NCBI RefSeq assembly: GCF_900102965.1
Contig: NZ_FNGM01000024.1
Location: 1-64,000, forward strand
Reading direction: 5' to 3'
Length of the DNA stretch: 64,000 nucleotides
DNA from: Paenibacillus jilunlii
GTDB lineage: Bacteria; Bacillota; Bacilli; Paenibacillales; Paenibacillaceae
In this document: in pieces, positions 63,801 through 64,000 of the stretch
How the letters are laid out: the number at the start of each line of letters is the position of its first letter
Position numbering within the stretch: the stretch's first letter is position 1
The notes under the pieces: model-generated
Told to the model about the DNA's origin: nothing
The model's database searches: none
The model's input: only the letters and a program-made list of their open reading frames with translations
Position numbers and translations under genes: made by a program

Positions 63801-64000
63801 TCCTGCGCTTCGGCATTCGGTGCAGTTATGCCGTTGGACGTTCCGTTGTTGTTCATCTCCGAACCCTTGATTACGGCATGAATCACATGGTTGTCCTGCA
63901 CCGCTTCGTTCATCCGCTTCAGGATGATCGTCCCTGCCCCCTCGCCCCACATGGTACCGTTAGCCCCGGCATCGAAGGGGCGGATCCTTTCGTCGGCAGA
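60881..64000 (-). CDS. Trans-AT type polyketide synthase, (KS)-KR-ACP, 5' end beyond window
   Basis: The frame is open to base 64000, beginning within the KS at RPFDAGANGTMWGEGAG, so the N-terminal half of the KS and its cysteine are not visible and an earlier module may precede it. Seen here, 1039 residues: the rest of the KS with EAHATGT (usual form HGTGT) and NIGHL; the KR structural part from about 410; KR catalytic part (about 640-880) with TGGLGGIGLA and FSSVTSLLGGMGQADY; ACP with GGNSI near 945; and an acidic helical tail ending in GDDDD. There is no AT and no DH, so the unit would be left as a hydroxyl. It overlaps the start of the next gene by 8 bases, so the tail and the next helical leader probably pair. 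Confidence 0.93.
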   Translation of the reverse strand, partial: SADERIRPFDAGANGTMWGEGAGTIILKRMNEAVQDNHVIHAVIKGSEMNNNGTSNGITAPNAEAQEKVLVAAWKAANIDPETISYIEAHATGTRLGDPIEIKGITNAFRRFTNKRQFCAAGTVKANIGHLVGASGMASVIKMIMAFKHKQLPPVLQFQNPNPFIEFADSPIYVNDKLQDWSGSAAPRRCGISSFGFSGTNCHILLEEPPAFTNPQEEKQDWHILALSAKTAASLNALIKRYIHMINGSVALDLQNLCFTANISRGHYEHRVALLFRTENELRAKFKCLQEAGIPQAADSDQRIYYKASRIIYDLDSYDEEGLLEQDKLKLNKLAESLIEEWSVEETLSAVDNLHKIARLYTDGADIDWNRLYQGKQHRLTELPAYSYESVRHWIGGSSRKPSSPSGKYYHLQWLPDHREEPAGIKPNEGAWLFVGGTGSKSQELLRELRKQELELIEVTPGTHYHKLAANRYSMGSGEEYSLLLKELSNRGIKNIIHCLSLVDEKITGIEDLHAAENRGVYNLYHLVTELLNGQYHQELNLFFIADHTFRVNRHEPVLNPHHAVLFGLAKVIPQEYPQFKCRCIDIDNATAPEAVWKEICSGKEDFQVAYRENTRYIEHFEERRLEAAEAGGVSLKENGVYVVTGGLGGIGLAVAQYLSGKHRVHLCLLNRGTLPPGPGQSQRIRQIEANGSDVDLYTADISDPNELQGVLQAIRTKYGQIHGLFHCAGIAGEGLLINKTKPEIKRVLDAKVTGTWLLDQYTAQDNLDYFVLFSSVTSLLGGMGQADYTAANAYLDGFSDYRQANNRRSVTINWPAWKEVGMTLKYEIQEGRSPFLGLTEEQGISILDAVLQRKLSRIIAGEINERYFRRGDHPLPFAVPPQMIARGTGAFLPQGKATIDEPIMPILKGRNDHSYNSYETSLAAMWQKVLGVAEVNVYLPFQETGGNSILATSLVKEIDDVYPGCVNIATLFAYPSIAKMAEYLKQKQSQNESSREADPKAAKRMELSDKLSGFVEGSVPIENILQYLDNNELGDDDD

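Overview
This 64 kb window lies inside one large hybrid polyketide/non-ribosomal peptide biosynthetic cluster. Every convincing gene is on the minus strand, so the cluster reads from base 64000 down to base 1, and it runs off both ends. Coding density is nearly complete. Neighbouring genes overlap by 1 to 11 bases or are separated by a few tens of bases, apart from one 317-base gap at 45395-45711 and one 174-base gap at 44498-44671. Strong GGAGG-type ribosome sites, GTG and TTG starts, moderate GC and the protein families suggest a Bacillota host, most likely Paenibacillus or a relative. That host call is an inference from style, not a proven identification.

Layout in transcription order: (A) 64000-60881, end of a KS-KR-ACP protein; (B) 60888-53890, KS-KR-ACP-C-A-PCP; (C) 53861-49611, KS-AT remnant-carrier-unusual C; then single-function genes: a UvrA/DrrC-like ATPase (49611-47194), a 342-residue protein of unknown function (47136-46108), a free carrier protein (46041-45712) and a type II thioesterase (45394-44672); (H) 44497-36089, KS-AT remnant-KR-DH-ACP-C-A-PCP; a HAD phosphatase-like gene (36096-35440); (J) 35421-31123, KS-AT remnant-KR-ACP; (K) 31130-22875, KS-AT-KR-ACP-C-A-PCP plus a half condensation domain; (L) a free-standing acyltransferase (22803-21526); (M) 21536-16788 and (N) 16791-12028, each KS-DH-KR-ACP; (O) 12035-4065, KS-DH-KR-ACP-C-A-PCP; (P) 4060 to beyond base 1, KS-DH-KR. 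In total ten polyketide modules (two cut by the window edges) and four amino-acid modules are visible.

The polyketide modules fall into two lineages. A, B, M, N, O and P have no trace of an internal acyltransferase and carry helical docking-like ends; they look like trans-AT modules fed by the free acyltransferase L. C, H, J and K form a central block with an acyltransferase region between KS and KR. It looks intact only in K and is decayed in C, H and J, where the nucleophile motif is destroyed. The window therefore appears to record the conversion of cis-AT modules to AT dependence in trans.

Modules M, N, O and P, each with DH and KR, should give a conjugated polyene stretch if they act in order. 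One adenylation domain (K) reads like a glycine code, two (B and O) share an unassigned code, and one (H) lacks the aspartate that normally holds the alpha-amino group. The UvrA/DrrC-like gene lacks the UvrB-binding region and is the best candidate for self-protection, which would suggest that the product acts on DNA. No type I thioesterase, reductive release domain, transporter, regulator or phosphopantetheinyl transferase is visible; release may involve genes outside the window or the unusual C domain of protein C.
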